From NCBI RefSeq assembly GCF_900184035.1, contig NZ_FXWP01000014.1:62001-126000 (forward strand): DNA of 64,000 bases, in the 5' to 3' direction. How positions within the stretch are numbered: position 1 is the stretch's first letter; every line of letters begins with the position of its first letter. Made by a program: the position numbers and the translations under genes. The notes under the pieces were generated by a model. The model was given only the letters and a program-made list of their open reading frames with translations, was not told where the DNA came from and did no database searches. The stretch comes from Kosakonia pseudosacchari (GTDB taxonomy: Bacteria; Pseudomonadota; Gammaproteobacteria; Enterobacterales; Enterobacteriaceae). Below are positions 36,536 through 45,828 of the stretch, piece by piece.

Positions 36536-37438
36536 TCAGGCGGCGCGGATTTTGCGCCGCGAATCCCAGGAAATCAGCAATACCGACGAGACAATCAGCA
36601 GCGTGCCGAGCCAGTCCGGCAGCGAAAATGCCACGCCGAGCAGCGCCACCGACAGCAGGGCGCTGCTTAGCGGTTCGGCGCAACTCAGAATGCTGGCTTT
36701 CGACCCGCCAATCATCTGCGCGCCTTTCAGATAGAGGCTAAAGGTCAGCGCGGTGCCAATCACCACCAGGTAGAAAAAGGCCATCAGCAGGCGGCCATCA
36801 ACCACAAAATCATTCCCCTGCCCGCCAAAGAACGGCGTCAGCATCAATCCCGCCAGCAACATACTCCAGCCGACAATCGGCAGCGTGCCGTAACGGGCGA
36901 TAAGCGTTGAGGGATAGGTAGTGTAAAAGGCGGCGGCAAAGGCCGAGACAATGCCCCACAGCAGCGCTTCAGGCGAAATAGACAGCGACGTCAGATTGCC
37001 GTGCGTCACCAGTAAAAAAGTACCGATAAGCGAAGTGATGATCGCCAGCGCCACTGGCATTGTTGGCCGCGCTTTGCGCACCAGCGCGAACCACGCCACG
37101 ATTATCGTCGGGGAGAGAAATTGCAGCACCGTCGCGGTGGCGGCGTTGGATTTTTCAATCGTCAGCAGAAAAGTGAGCTGTACAGTCAGCGCGCCAAACA
37201 GCGAGAAAATCAGCAGGCTAACGGCGTCTTTACGGTTTTTCCAGATAGTGAAAATTTTGTCGCTGTGGACAAATGATAGCGTGAGCAGAATCACCCCGGT
37301 GAACAGCAGCCGCGTCATGGTCAGCCACGGCGAAGAGATATGGCTCTTCTGCATAATGTACTGCGCGCAAACCCCGGAACTGCCCCATAAAACGGCGGCG
37401 GCGAGGACGTAAAACATCCCTTTCTTGCTCGAACCCAT
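36536..37438 (-). CDS. yicL: EamA/DMT transporter YicL
   Basis: Ten-helix exporter of 300 residues with two EamA repeats, seen in [20 protein letters not shown] and [20 protein letters not shown]. Fits E. coli YicL, a member of the same gene neighbourhood (nlpA-yicS-nepI-yicN). Substrate unknown. [16 protein letters not shown] gives the usual start with a few charged residues before the first helix. Confidence 0.8.
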   Translation of the reverse strand: MGSSKKGMFYVLAAAVLWGSSGVCAQYIMQKSHISSPWLTMTRLLFTGVILLTLSFVHSDKIFTIWKNRKDAVSLLIFSLFGALTVQLTFLLTIEKSNAATATVLQFLSPTIIVAWFALVRKARPTMPVALAIITSLIGTFLLVTHGNLTSLSISPEALLWGIVSAFAAAFYTTYPSTLIARYGTLPIVGWSMLLAGLMLTPFFGGQGNDFVVDGRLLMAFFYLVVIGTALTFSLYLKGAQMIGGSKASILSCAEPLSSALLSVALLGVAFSLPDWLGTLLIVSSVLLISWDSRRKIRAA

Positions 37439-37508
37439 CGGCTAACCCAACTCTGTCATGCTGATTACTTATCGTGAGGCCGCGCATCATAACACATGTA
37501 CAGAGTTT

Positions 37509-37544
37509 AACCGGAGGCGGCATGAGGGGGGACCGCCTCCGGTT
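37509..37544. terminator. Hairpin after the porin gene
   Basis: 12-bp perfect stem AACCGGAGGCGG/CCGCCTCCGGTT with a 12-base loop, 9 bases beyond the stop of the LamB-type gene. The T-run is on the plus-strand side, so it is a better terminator for plus-strand transcription, but it can protect the 3' end of the minus-strand operon. Confidence 0.7.
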
Positions 37545-37552
37545 TTGTTACC

Positions 37553-38932
37553 TTACCACCAGGCTTCCCACATCGCGCCGATGTTGAACGAATCGAGCGT
37601 GGAGTCGTTGGTGCCATTCACGCGTGCGGTGCGTTTGTTATCCACTTCGCCGCCGGTCACGTAGAAGCGCAGCATCGGGCGGAACTCCGGTCCCATGGCG
37701 ATAGAGATGTTCTGCGACAGCGTCGCTTTCCAGCCGTGGTTATCGCCGCCGTCATCATAATCTACGCGTTGATAGCCCAGTTCCAGCCAGGTGGAGTGAA
37801 CGTCGTTCCACCAGTGCATCGGGCGAACAATCGCGCCATAGTTGCGACGGTTATCCGCTTTGTTGGCGCTGTTGTCGTAGTCGTGGAACGCCAGCAGATA
37901 GTCCACCTGCGTCTGGCGGGAGAATTTGTAGGTGCCTTCGAAGCTGGCGTAAATCGCCGTCAGATCGTCGGTTTTGTTGAATACGCTGTTATCCGCGTTA
38001 TCGGAGTAGCGCGCGATCAGTTTGTTAATGCCGTTGTCATAAGTGTGGCTCAGCACTGCGCCGCCTTGCCAGGCTTTCAGACGGTCATCGCTTTCAATCG
38101 CTTTCGAGTCAAAACCGTAGTTAGCGTAAATTTCCAGATCCAGCGGGCCGACTTTCATGCCGTGGATTTTGGAGGTCAGCGCATAGTTACCTTTATCGCC
38201 GACGTTGGAGCCGCCGGTACAGGTGATGCGCGACGGGTTGGCTTCATCTTCCAGCACTTCCGGGCTACAGGACGCAACCGAACCGACAGCCGCGACATCA
38301 AACTTCACGCCGCCGATATCGAAGTTTTTCACCCCGGCACCCTGGCCGTCGTGGTTCATCCAGAAGTAGTCGTTGATGCCCTGTTGCGGACGCTGGTGGA
38401 AATCACGCCCCGCCCAGAAGTAGGCGTTCGGGTTGGACGCCAGCAGGTTGGTCACCCCGGCATAGGCTTTTTTCAGGTTAACTTCGTCGCCCCAGTGATC
38501 GAACATCACGTTGACGTCCCAGATAGCGCCGTTGTCGCCTTTAAAGGCTTTGGAAAGCTGGAATTCGCCGCCGTTGCCTTCGTTGCCCAGACGACCAATC
38601 GCCGACGCGCCGTTATAGGAGCCATCAACGCCGACATATTTCTGATCGCCGGACTGGAAGTGCGCGCCATAACGGGCGTAACCGCTAAATTTCACGCCGT
38701 AAGGCACCGCCAAATCCGGGGTTTGCGCCGCGCTTTGCGGCTCCACCACCACATCCGCTTTTTTATTCACCGCGGCGTCCATTTTCGCCTGGCGTTCCGC
38801 CAGCGCTTTATCCACCGCCTTGGCGACGATGGCATCGATTTGCTCTTGCGTGAACTCTTGTGCGAAGACGGAGCCAGAGCAAAGGGTGGCCGCAACCGCC
38901 AGCGCCACTGGAAGTTTTTTATTAATTCTCAT
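37553..38932 (-). CDS. LamB-family carbohydrate porin
   Basis: Outer-membrane sugar-specific porin of 459 residues; signal peptide MRINKKLPVALAVAATLCSG..VFA, cut before QE. A short N-terminal helical segment (about 25-60, EQIDAIVAKAVDKALAERQA) precedes the 18-stranded barrel, as in ScrY and BglH. It ends in EAWW with C-terminal aromatics for barrel assembly. It is last in the PTS operon, 148 bases after the EIIA gene, and would let beta-glucosides cross the outer membrane. Confidence 0.9.
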   Translation of the reverse strand: MRINKKLPVALAVAATLCSGSVFAQEFTQEQIDAIVAKAVDKALAERQAKMDAAVNKKADVVVEPQSAAQTPDLAVPYGVKFSGYARYGAHFQSGDQKYVGVDGSYNGASAIGRLGNEGNGGEFQLSKAFKGDNGAIWDVNVMFDHWGDEVNLKKAYAGVTNLLASNPNAYFWAGRDFHQRPQQGINDYFWMNHDGQGAGVKNFDIGGVKFDVAAVGSVASCSPEVLEDEANPSRITCTGGSNVGDKGNYALTSKIHGMKVGPLDLEIYANYGFDSKAIESDDRLKAWQGGAVLSHTYDNGINKLIARYSDNADNSVFNKTDDLTAIYASFEGTYKFSRQTQVDYLLAFHDYDNSANKADNRRNYGAIVRPMHWWNDVHSTWLELGYQRVDYDDGGDNHGWKATLSQNISIAMGPEFRPMLRFYVTGGEVDNKRTARVNGTNDSTLDSFNIGAMWEAWW

Positions 38933-39080
38933 GGTTATCTCAATTTAGTAAGTTATTCTCAGACAATAACCATCCCGGGTGACCGGGCAGAGATTATTGC
39001 CATCACCATTACGAACTGCTTTTATTTTTTAAATGCGGGTACAGCTTAATTAAGATTTACCGTAATCAAGTCTCCGTTAA

Positions 39081-39398
39081 TTATTGCCGATATAAAGTGT
39101 GAAGCTGAATTATCTCTTCGGATAACTCACGCGCTAATAATGACGTCATTAAATGATCCTGCGCGTGTACCATAATTAATGTCATCGGTTGCCGGGCTTC
39201 GCCCGCATCCTGTTCGATTAATTTGGTTTGCATGTGATGCGCCTGGCGCGAATAGCCATCCGCCTCTTTGAGCAACTGGCGCGCTTCGTCAAGATTGCCT
39301 GCCCTTGCCGCGCGCAGCGCTTCAAAGCACAGGCTGCGCGACTGTCCGGCGTTGACGATAATTTCCATTACCGCTTCTTCGAGTTCAATCATTGTCAT
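39081..39398 (-). CDS. PTS lactose/cellobiose-type EIIA
   Basis: 105-residue cytoplasmic phosphocarrier. Helical bundle with MTMIELEEAVMEIIVNAGQS at the start and the phosphohistidine segment LIMVHAQDHLMTSLLARELS near residues 75-95. It passes phosphate from HPr to EIIB. It starts one base after the stop of the GH1 gene. The gap to the porin (39080 back to 38933) holds no gene. Confidence 0.92.
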   Translation of the reverse strand: MTMIELEEAVMEIIVNAGQSRSLCFEALRAARAGNLDEARQLLKEADGYSRQAHHMQTKLIEQDAGEARQPMTLIMVHAQDHLMTSLLARELSEEIIQLHTLYRQ

Positions 39399-40787
39399 TT
39401 AATCCTGAGTAAAACCATTATTTTCAGCGGTGGCGGCAAACCACTCTCCACTTTTCTTAATGGTGCGTTGTTGCGTTGCCAGATCTAATTGCACAAAACC
39501 GTAGCGGTTTTTATAGGCATTACACCATGACCAGTTATCAATAAATGTCCACATATGGTAGCCAAGGCAATTACACCCTTCGCTTATTCCTTTATGCAAC
39601 CAGATAAGATGGTCGCGCACAAAGGTAATACGATAACTGTCGTTTATTTGCCCCTCTTCAATAAACCGCTGTTCGTTCTCGACCCCCATACCGTTTTCGG
39701 AAATAAAACAGCGTGGGTTACCGTAATTGACGCGTAAGTTGGTGAGAATATCGTAAATGCCCGGCTCATAAATTTCCCACCCGCGATACGGGTTCATTTT
39801 GCGCCCTGGCATTTCGTAATAATCAAACAACCACTCCGGCATAAACGGCGCGTCGGGATTGACCGCACTGTCCCGGCACTTTACCCGCCGTGGTTGGTAG
39901 TAGTTAATGCCGAGCAGGTCGATTTTCCCTTCTGCAATCAGCGCGATATCGTCCGGCTGGCAGGCGGGCAACTGGTCATACTCTTTCAGCAGCGCCACCA
40001 GGTCAGCGGGATACTCGCCGCGCAGTACCGGGTCGAGAAAACTGCGATTGAACAGCAAATCGGCGTAGTGCGCCGCTTTCACATCCGCCGGGTGCTGCGA
40101 ACGTGGATAGGACGGCGTCAGGTTCAACACAATGCCAATCTCACCAGCGTAAAACCCGGCGCGAAACGCTCGTACCGCGCTGGCATGCGCCAGTACCGTG
40201 TGGTACGCCACCGTTGCCGCGCGTTTAAAATCCACCACGTTCGGGTAATGGAAATCGTACAGATACCCGCCCTCTACCGGCACAATCGGCTCGTTAAAGG
40301 TGAACCAGTGATGCACCCGATCACCAAACAGCTCGAAACAGATTTGCGCGTAGCGGCTGAAAGCCTGCACCACTTCCCGGCTTTCCCAGCCGCCTTTTTC
40401 CTGCATCACCATCGGCATATCGAAGTGAAACAGTGTGATAAACGGCGTAATACCCTGCGCCAGCAGCTCGTCGATGACCTCGTTATAGAACGTCACCGCC
40501 TGCGGGTTCACTTCGCCGTCGCCATCCGGGATCAGCCGTGACCAACTGATCGAGGTGCGAAAGCTGTTGTGCTTGAGCTGCTTTAACAGCGCGATGTCCT
40601 GTCGCCAGTGGCGATAAAACGTCGAGGTCTCTTGCGGCCCAATCTGCTGGTGAAAGCGCCACGGTTGGCTGGCAAACCAGGCATCCCATGTGGTGGCGCT
40701 TTTACCGCCTTGCTGGCTTTCCCCTTCGGTTTGCAGCGCAGAGCTGGCGCTGCCCCACCAGAAGTTTGCGGGAAATACGTATTTCAT
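39399..40787 (-). CDS. 6-phospho-beta-glucosidase, GH1
   Basis: Cytoplasmic enzyme of 462 residues that splits 6-phospho-beta-glucosides made by the PTS. Acid/base Glu in HHWFTFNEPIVPVEGGYLYD (about 165-184) and nucleophile Glu in RCFISENGMGVEN. The N-terminus FPANFWWGSASSALQTEGES is the GH1 substrate-binding signature. It lies in the operon between EIIC and EIIA. Confidence 0.94.
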   Translation of the reverse strand: MKYVFPANFWWGSASSALQTEGESQQGGKSATTWDAWFASQPWRFHQQIGPQETSTFYRHWRQDIALLKQLKHNSFRTSISWSRLIPDGDGEVNPQAVTFYNEVIDELLAQGITPFITLFHFDMPMVMQEKGGWESREVVQAFSRYAQICFELFGDRVHHWFTFNEPIVPVEGGYLYDFHYPNVVDFKRAATVAYHTVLAHASAVRAFRAGFYAGEIGIVLNLTPSYPRSQHPADVKAAHYADLLFNRSFLDPVLRGEYPADLVALLKEYDQLPACQPDDIALIAEGKIDLLGINYYQPRRVKCRDSAVNPDAPFMPEWLFDYYEMPGRKMNPYRGWEIYEPGIYDILTNLRVNYGNPRCFISENGMGVENEQRFIEEGQINDSYRITFVRDHLIWLHKGISEGCNCLGYHMWTFIDNWSWCNAYKNRYGFVQLDLATQQRTIKKSGEWFAATAENNGFTQD

Positions 40788-40824
40788 TACCGACTCCTTT
40801 TCGTTACTGCTAATGCGTTACGGC

Positions 40825-42153
40825 TTAGTTACTGCGGACGGTTTCCGTCATCGGCGCGCTGTTCTGCGCTTTTTCTTCTTCTGCTTTCATTAATGAATGC
40901 TCGTAAGCACGCAGGAACGGCAGATACATCAGGGCGGACATCACCATACAAATCAGACACATCACCACCGGGCTAAAGGCCCAGTTCGCCGCCCAGGACG
41001 CACCGATAGGCGCAGGCGTTGTCCACGGTGTCAGGGAGACCACTTGCGCCAGCAGGCCCATTTTGGTGGCGGTGTAAGCCAGCACGGCGTTCACCAATGG
41101 CACGCAAACAAACGGCACAAACAGCATCGGGTTCATGATGATCGGCGCACCGAACAGAATCGGTTCGTTGATGTTAAAGAAGCTCGGTACGACGCCCATT
41201 TTGCCGATGGTGCGCAGATGTGCGACGCGGCTACGCAGCAGCAGGAACGCCAGCGGCAGAGTGGAACCGACACCGCCAATCAGCAGGTAGTGATCCCAGA
41301 AACCTTGCAGATAGACATGCGGCAGCGCGGCGCCAGCAGCCAGTGCAGCCTGGTTGGCAGAGAGGTTTGCCATCCAGAACGGGTTCATGATGCCGGTGAC
41401 AATCAGCGAACCGTGGATACCGGCGAACCAGAAGATCTGGCACAGCAGCACGGAAAGCAGAATGGCAGGCAGGGAATCGGACGCGGAGACCAGCGGTTCC
41501 AGCACGTGCATAATCGCCTGCGGCAGGATCATGCCGGTTTGCGCTTCAATAAACAGGTTCAGCGGGTGCAGCGTACCAATGATCACCAGCACCGGAATGA
41601 GGATTTCAAACGAACGGGCAACGCCGGTCGGCACCTCTTTTGGCAGGCGAATGGTGATGTTGTGCTGTTTAAGCCAGGCGTAAACGCGGGTGGAGTAAAT
41701 CGAGGTCAGCAGCGCGGTGAAAATGCCCTGCCCGGAGAGATACTGTGTAGAGATTTTGCCATCTGCATACGGTGCGGCAACCAGCAAAAACGCCATAAAC
41801 GCCAGCAGACCGGTCATCACCGGGTCGAGGTTAAACTGGCGACCCAGGCTCGCGCCGATCCCGACGGAGATAAAGAAGGTCATCACCCCCATGCTGAGGT
41901 TGAACGGCAGCATCAGTTGTTCGCGGTATTTCGCGGAAAAATCGAGCCACCCGCGGGCGAAGCCAACGGTGGTATCCGCGGAAAACGGCGGGAAGATAAA
42001 CACCAGCATAAACGAGCCGATGATCATAAACGGCAGTGCGGCGGTAAAGCCGTCGCGGATGGCGATAACGTACTTCTGCTGTCCCAGACGACCGGCCAGC
42101 GGCGTAATGCTTTGCTCAATAACCGTAATCATTGATTGATATAAGGAACTCAT
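40825..42153 (-). CDS. PTS cellobiose-type EIIC permease
   Basis: Inner-membrane channel of 442 residues with about ten hydrophobic segments. It shows the lactose/cellobiose EIIC features FTAALPFMIIGSFMLVFIFP and FFNINEPILFGAPIIMNPML, the second including the substrate-binding Asn-Glu-Pro. The EIIA, EIIB and EIIC domains are on separate genes here, as in chb operons. Confidence 0.93.
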   Translation of the reverse strand: MSSLYQSMITVIEQSITPLAGRLGQQKYVIAIRDGFTAALPFMIIGSFMLVFIFPPFSADTTVGFARGWLDFSAKYREQLMLPFNLSMGVMTFFISVGIGASLGRQFNLDPVMTGLLAFMAFLLVAAPYADGKISTQYLSGQGIFTALLTSIYSTRVYAWLKQHNITIRLPKEVPTGVARSFEILIPVLVIIGTLHPLNLFIEAQTGMILPQAIMHVLEPLVSASDSLPAILLSVLLCQIFWFAGIHGSLIVTGIMNPFWMANLSANQAALAAGAALPHVYLQGFWDHYLLIGGVGSTLPLAFLLLRSRVAHLRTIGKMGVVPSFFNINEPILFGAPIIMNPMLFVPFVCVPLVNAVLAYTATKMGLLAQVVSLTPWTTPAPIGASWAANWAFSPVVMCLICMVMSALMYLPFLRAYEHSLMKAEEEKAQNSAPMTETVRSN

Positions 42154-42165
42154 AAGAACACCTTT

Positions 42166-42480
42166 TTAATGCGCCGCTTCTATGAGCGACAATGCAAAGT
42201 CCAGTACCTCATTGCCACGTTGCATTCCGTAATCCATCGGGTTGATGGGTTGCACCGGAATACCCTGAGCGGCGGCCTTTTCTGACAGCGTGTTTAACAT
42301 GTATTTCACTTGCGGTCCGAGAAGCACGACCTGGTAACGCGGAAATTGCGTGTCGAACTCCGCGACGCCATACGCATCGATCTCTACCGGTATATCGCGT
42401 TCCTTCGCGGCTTCCAGCATTTTCCTCACCAGTAAGCTGGTGGACATACCGGCTGAACAGCACAACATAATCCTGAACAT
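42166..42480 (-). CDS. PTS cellobiose-type EIIB
   Basis: 104-residue cytoplasmic phosphocarrier. The phosphocysteine loop IMLCCSAGMSTSLLVRKML (Cys7 or Cys8) opens the protein. First gene of the minus-strand operon EIIB-EIIC-GH1-EIIA-porin. Between it and the divergent repressor are two GGAAA/TTTCC operators. Confidence 0.93.
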   Translation of the reverse strand: MFRIMLCCSAGMSTSLLVRKMLEAAKERDIPVEIDAYGVAEFDTQFPRYQVVLLGPQVKYMLNTLSEKAAAQGIPVQPINPMDYGMQRGNEVLDFALSLIEAAH

Positions 42481-42533
42481 CGTTAACCATCCTCGAAGTG
42501 TAAAAAGTTATTGCGGGGTCGATTGGATATCAT

Positions 42534-42551
42534 ATGGAAACCGGTTTCCAT
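42534..42551. promoter_or_regulatory. LacI-type operator O1
   Basis: ATGGAAACCGGTTTCCAT, a perfect 18-bp palindrome 54 bases upstream of the EIIB start. Its centre CCGG and arm pattern are typical of LacI/GalR-family operators. Confidence 0.85.
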
Positions 42552-42661
42552 TTGTTCGCCGCAGAAGTGTGATAGCTGTCAATGTCTGTGAATTATCTGA
42601 TGCCGTAATTGGATTTGCGTCACGGAATTTGGCACTCTGTTGAGAACAAAAAGCGCAAAAC

Positions 42662-42678
42662 GGAAAATCGGTTTCCAT
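42662..42678. promoter_or_regulatory. LacI-type operator O2 (imperfect)
   Basis: GGAAAATCGGTTTCCAT: the right arm is identical to O1, while the left arm GGAAA is one base further away. It lies 110 bases from O1, roughly ten helical turns, so one repressor tetramer could bridge the sites by looping. It is also just upstream of the repressor's likely -10 TATACT. Confidence 0.65.
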
Positions 42679-42773
42679 CAAAAAGCGAAACCGCTATACT
42701 GCGTGTGGTTATATATTAGCCGTTGAAGTATTTAGATTTTGCGGGCGCGATGTGCGCCTGTCAGGGGAGAAAG

Positions 42774-43730
42774 ATGTCTACAATCAACGATGTATCACGT
42801 TTAGCTGGGGTGTCGAAAGCCACAGTCTCACGGGTGTTGAGTGGTTCGCGCGGCGTTAAGGAAGCCAGCCGCCTCGCGGTACTGAAAGCGGTCGAAGAGC
42901 TGAATTATCGGCCCAATGTTATCGCGCAGTCATTGCTCAGCCAGTCGACAGGCTGCATCGGTGTTATCTGCGCCCAGGACAATATCAACCAAACCACTGG
43001 CTACCTCTACGCGCTGGAAAAACACTTAAGCCAGAGCCAGAAACATCTGCTGCTGCGCTTCGCCAATACCAAAGCGGAAGTGATGAGCGCGCTGGATGAG
43101 CTGACCTGCGGGTTGTGCGACGATGTGCTGATTATCGGCGCGCGTTTCCCGCTCAAAATTGACGATGAAAACGTCATTCTGGTGGATTGCGTGGAATCTG
43201 CCGACGCCACGCCCAACAGCATTCAATTCGATCACGCCTTTGCCGCTGAAACCGCCTGTAACTATCTGATAAGCCAGGGCCGTCGTCAGATTGCGTTAAT
43301 CCACCCGCGCACCGCCGCCGCCGATCAAGTGCTGCATGGCTATAAGCTGGCGCTGGAAAACAATTTCCTGCCGTTTAACCGCAACCTGGTGTTTATGGAT
43401 GACACCACTTCTTCTGTTGCGTTGCAGGTGCTGCTCAATAACGCTACTACCCTGAATTTCAACGCGTTGCTGGTGGCAGACGAGCAGGAAGCCCAGCGTG
43501 TGATCCCGCAATTACAGGCGTTTAATAAATCGGTGCCGGGCGACATTATGGTCTTCAGCCTCGCCGGTTCACTGCATTTGCCGGGCATTCCTACCATTCC
43601 GGCTATCGAATATTCGATGGATGCGATGGCCGCGCGTATTGTCGCCTGGCTGAATGAAAAAACGCAGAGCGTGCTGGGGGCTTACCGGGTGCGCGGGGAT
43701 TTAATTATTCCCGATATCAGTAAACGCTAA
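42774..43730 (+). CDS. LacI-family repressor of the beta-glucoside PTS operon
   Basis: 318 residues from ATG 42774, preceded by AGGGGAG. N-terminal helix-turn-helix MSTINDVSRLAGVSKATVSR, hinge, then a periplasmic-binding-like sugar domain. Divergent from the PTS operon, with two operators in between. Inducer is probably a phosphorylated or free beta-glucoside (inferred). Resembles AscG-type regulators. Confidence 0.92.
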   Translation: MSTINDVSRLAGVSKATVSRVLSGSRGVKEASRLAVLKAVEELNYRPNVIAQSLLSQSTGCIGVICAQDNINQTTGYLYALEKHLSQSQKHLLLRFANTKAEVMSALDELTCGLCDDVLIIGARFPLKIDDENVILVDCVESADATPNSIQFDHAFAAETACNYLISQGRRQIALIHPRTAAADQVLHGYKLALENNFLPFNRNLVFMDDTTSSVALQVLLNNATTLNFNALLVADEQEAQRVIPQLQAFNKSVPGDIMVFSLAGSLHLPGIPTIPAIEYSMDAMAARIVAWLNEKTQSVLGAYRVRGDLIIPDISKR

Positions 43731-43741
43731 GCGCTGTTTTG

Positions 43742-43765
43742 AAAGCCTCCGGTTGGGGGCTTTTT
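43742..43765 (+). terminator. Terminator after the LacI gene
   Basis: AAAGCCTCC, GGTT loop, GGGGGCTTTTT: 9-bp stem with one G-T pair and a T-run, 12 bases after the stop. Confidence 0.85.
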
Positions 43766-44077
43766 GTTACTTTCGAAAAGTGCCGTTTTACGCAAAACGC
43801 TCTTACGGTTTGGTTTGCTGTCAGATGAAATACATGCTTTTTTCTTCCCGTCAGTCTGTTGAAAAAACATAACGGGATATTTTCCCTTGCGCCCAACTTT
43901 CCCGCGCCGTGCAGGTTATCAGCCATTTAGCTGAATTTTGCCAATCGTTAGCCATAAGTTTGCTAAGGACGTTTAGCTATAAGCCATACGTTTTCGTTGT
44001 TAGACAGGGTGCGGTGCGGCTCTTATCGTTCGTCATTATTTGTAAATTCCACGCAATCATTTGATGAGGGAGCAATT
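43766..44077. other. Upstream region of the peptide ABC transporter operon
   Basis: Long leader region without a credible gene. It contains repeated TTTAGC/TTAGCC motifs (AGCCATTTAGCTG at about 43921, CGTTAGCCATAAG, GTTTAGCTATAAG) which could be regulator half-sites. No riboswitch fold was recognised. Confidence 0.4.
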
Positions 44078-45781
44078 TTGGCCAGCTTCGTGAATAGCTT
44101 CAAAACCAAACCCACACGCTTCACCCTCGCGCTGAAAATCGCGTTACTCAGCAGTGTGGTGGCGTTCTCTTCTGCCTCGTTCGCTGATGAGGTCTTAAAA
44201 GAGGGCATCACACCGGCGACAGACGCCAGCCAGATCCCGGCGGCGGCGAAGCTGCGCAAAGACACGGTGGTCGCCGGTATTTCGGAACCGCAGGGAATTT
44301 TTAACCCCTACTTCTTCGTCAATGGCTGGGATGAAAACGTCACCAACGTCATCTTCTCGCGTCTGATCGACTGGGACAGCCACGGCAAACTGGTGCCTGG
44401 CCTGGCCGAAAGCTGGACAGTTAGCCCGGACAACAAGGTCTACACCATCAAACTTCGCCCGAACCTGACCTTCAGCGATGGCTCGCCGCTGACTGCCGAA
44501 GATGTGGCGTTTACCCTGACGGTGCTTTACGACCCGAAATATGATGGCGACACGGATATCACCCTCGCCAACATTGCCGGTGGCGCGGAGTACAAAGCCG
44601 GGAAAGCGGACAGCGTCAGCGGCCTGAAAGTGATTGATCCGTTAACGCTGCAAGTCACTACCACCCAGCCGGGCGCGACGACGCTGGCGAAAATCGGCGG
44701 CCCGGTGCTGTCCAAAGCCTATTACGGCAAAGATTATCAGCGCGGCAACCTGGATTACCTGCGCACGCTGCACGGCAAACCGCTGGGTAACGGGCCGTAT
44801 GTCTATGAGAAATACATTCCAGGCCAGGAGATTCGTTTCCACGCCAATACCCATTTCTACCGTGGCACACCGCCAACGCCGCGCTTTATCTACCGCGTGA
44901 CCAACCCGTCCACCAACTTCCAGCTGTTCCAGACCGGTGAGACAGACTATGACGCGTTCACCTCGCGCCCGGATGATATTGAGCAACTGAAAATGCTCGG
45001 TTTCGCCAATATCAACCTGTACGGTTCCAGCGATTACAGCAAAGTGGAATTCAATGTGCGTCGTCCGGCGTTGCAGGATGTGAAAGTGCGTCAGGCGCTG
45101 ATTTACGGCCTTGACCGCCAGAAGCTGATTGATGTGGTGTATCAGGGTTACGGCAAAGTGGCGATTGAGCCGATTGCGCCGATCTCCTGGGCCTATAACA
45201 CTGACGGGGTTAACCCGTACAAATTCGACCCGGCGCAAGCCAAAAAACTGCTGGATGAAGCGGGCTGGAAACCAGGGCCGGACGGCATCCGCGTCAAAGA
45301 CGGCAAACGGCTGGAGCTGACGCTGCTGGTGAGCAAGAAAGTGCTGAATGACGCGCTGATCCCGATTGCCAAAGAGAACTGGCAACAGATTGGCGTACTG
45401 CTGAAACCGCAGGTTGTCGATTTCAACGCCCTGATGGCGCAGCGTAAAGCCGGCAATTATGACCTCGCCTCCTTTAGCACCAGCACGTTAAACGATCCGC
45501 ATGATGGCGTGTGGGATTACTACAGTACGGAAGCGAAAGAGTCCGGCTATAACAATCCGCAGGTCGATAAGCTGATTAACGACGGTAACGCGGTGCTGGA
45601 TGTGGAAAAACGTAAACCGATTTACCACCAGCTGTATAAAGTGCTGGCGGACGATCCGCCGGTGATCCTGCTGGGCTACCGTGAGATTTTGTCGGCCAGC
45701 AGCGCCCGCGTCACCGGTTTTAAACCGGATATCTACAACGGCCTGACCGGCAGCCTGCCGGATGTGAAAATCGTTAAGTAA
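44078..45781 (+). CDS. ABC transporter substrate-binding protein, family 5 (peptide/nickel/oligosaccharide)
   Basis: Periplasmic binding protein of 567 residues. The start is the TTG at 44078, with GAGGG eight bases upstream; it gives a signal peptide that ends SSASFA, cut before DE. Family-5 features: LVPGLAESWTVSPDNKVYTI, LRPNLTFSDGSPLTAEDVAF and VRQALIYGLDRQKLIDVVYQ. A perfect hairpin separates it from the permease gene. The substrate is not predictable: peptides, opines or oligosaccharides are possible. Confidence 0.9.
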   Translation: MASFVNSFKTKPTRFTLALKIALLSSVVAFSSASFADEVLKEGITPATDASQIPAAAKLRKDTVVAGISEPQGIFNPYFFVNGWDENVTNVIFSRLIDWDSHGKLVPGLAESWTVSPDNKVYTIKLRPNLTFSDGSPLTAEDVAFTLTVLYDPKYDGDTDITLANIAGGAEYKAGKADSVSGLKVIDPLTLQVTTTQPGATTLAKIGGPVLSKAYYGKDYQRGNLDYLRTLHGKPLGNGPYVYEKYIPGQEIRFHANTHFYRGTPPTPRFIYRVTNPSTNFQLFQTGETDYDAFTSRPDDIEQLKMLGFANINLYGSSDYSKVEFNVRRPALQDVKVRQALIYGLDRQKLIDVVYQGYGKVAIEPIAPISWAYNTDGVNPYKFDPAQAKKLLDEAGWKPGPDGIRVKDGKRLELTLLVSKKVLNDALIPIAKENWQQIGVLLKPQVVDFNALMAQRKAGNYDLASFSTSTLNDPHDGVWDYYSTEAKESGYNNPQVDKLINDGNAVLDVEKRKPIYHQLYKVLADDPPVILLGYREILSASSARVTGFKPDIYNGLTGSLPDVKIVK

Positions 45782-45790
45782 CACCATCAC

Positions 45791-45814
45791 AACTGCCGGG
45801 GTTTCCCGGCAGTT
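45791..45814 (+). promoter_or_regulatory. Intercistronic hairpin between binding protein and permease
   Basis: Perfect 10-bp stem AACTGCCGGG/CCCGGCAGTT, loop GTTT, no T-run. Probably protects the mRNA of the binding protein and lowers permease expression, giving the usual excess of binding protein. Confidence 0.65.
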
Positions 45815-45828
45815 GCCATGAGAGCGCT

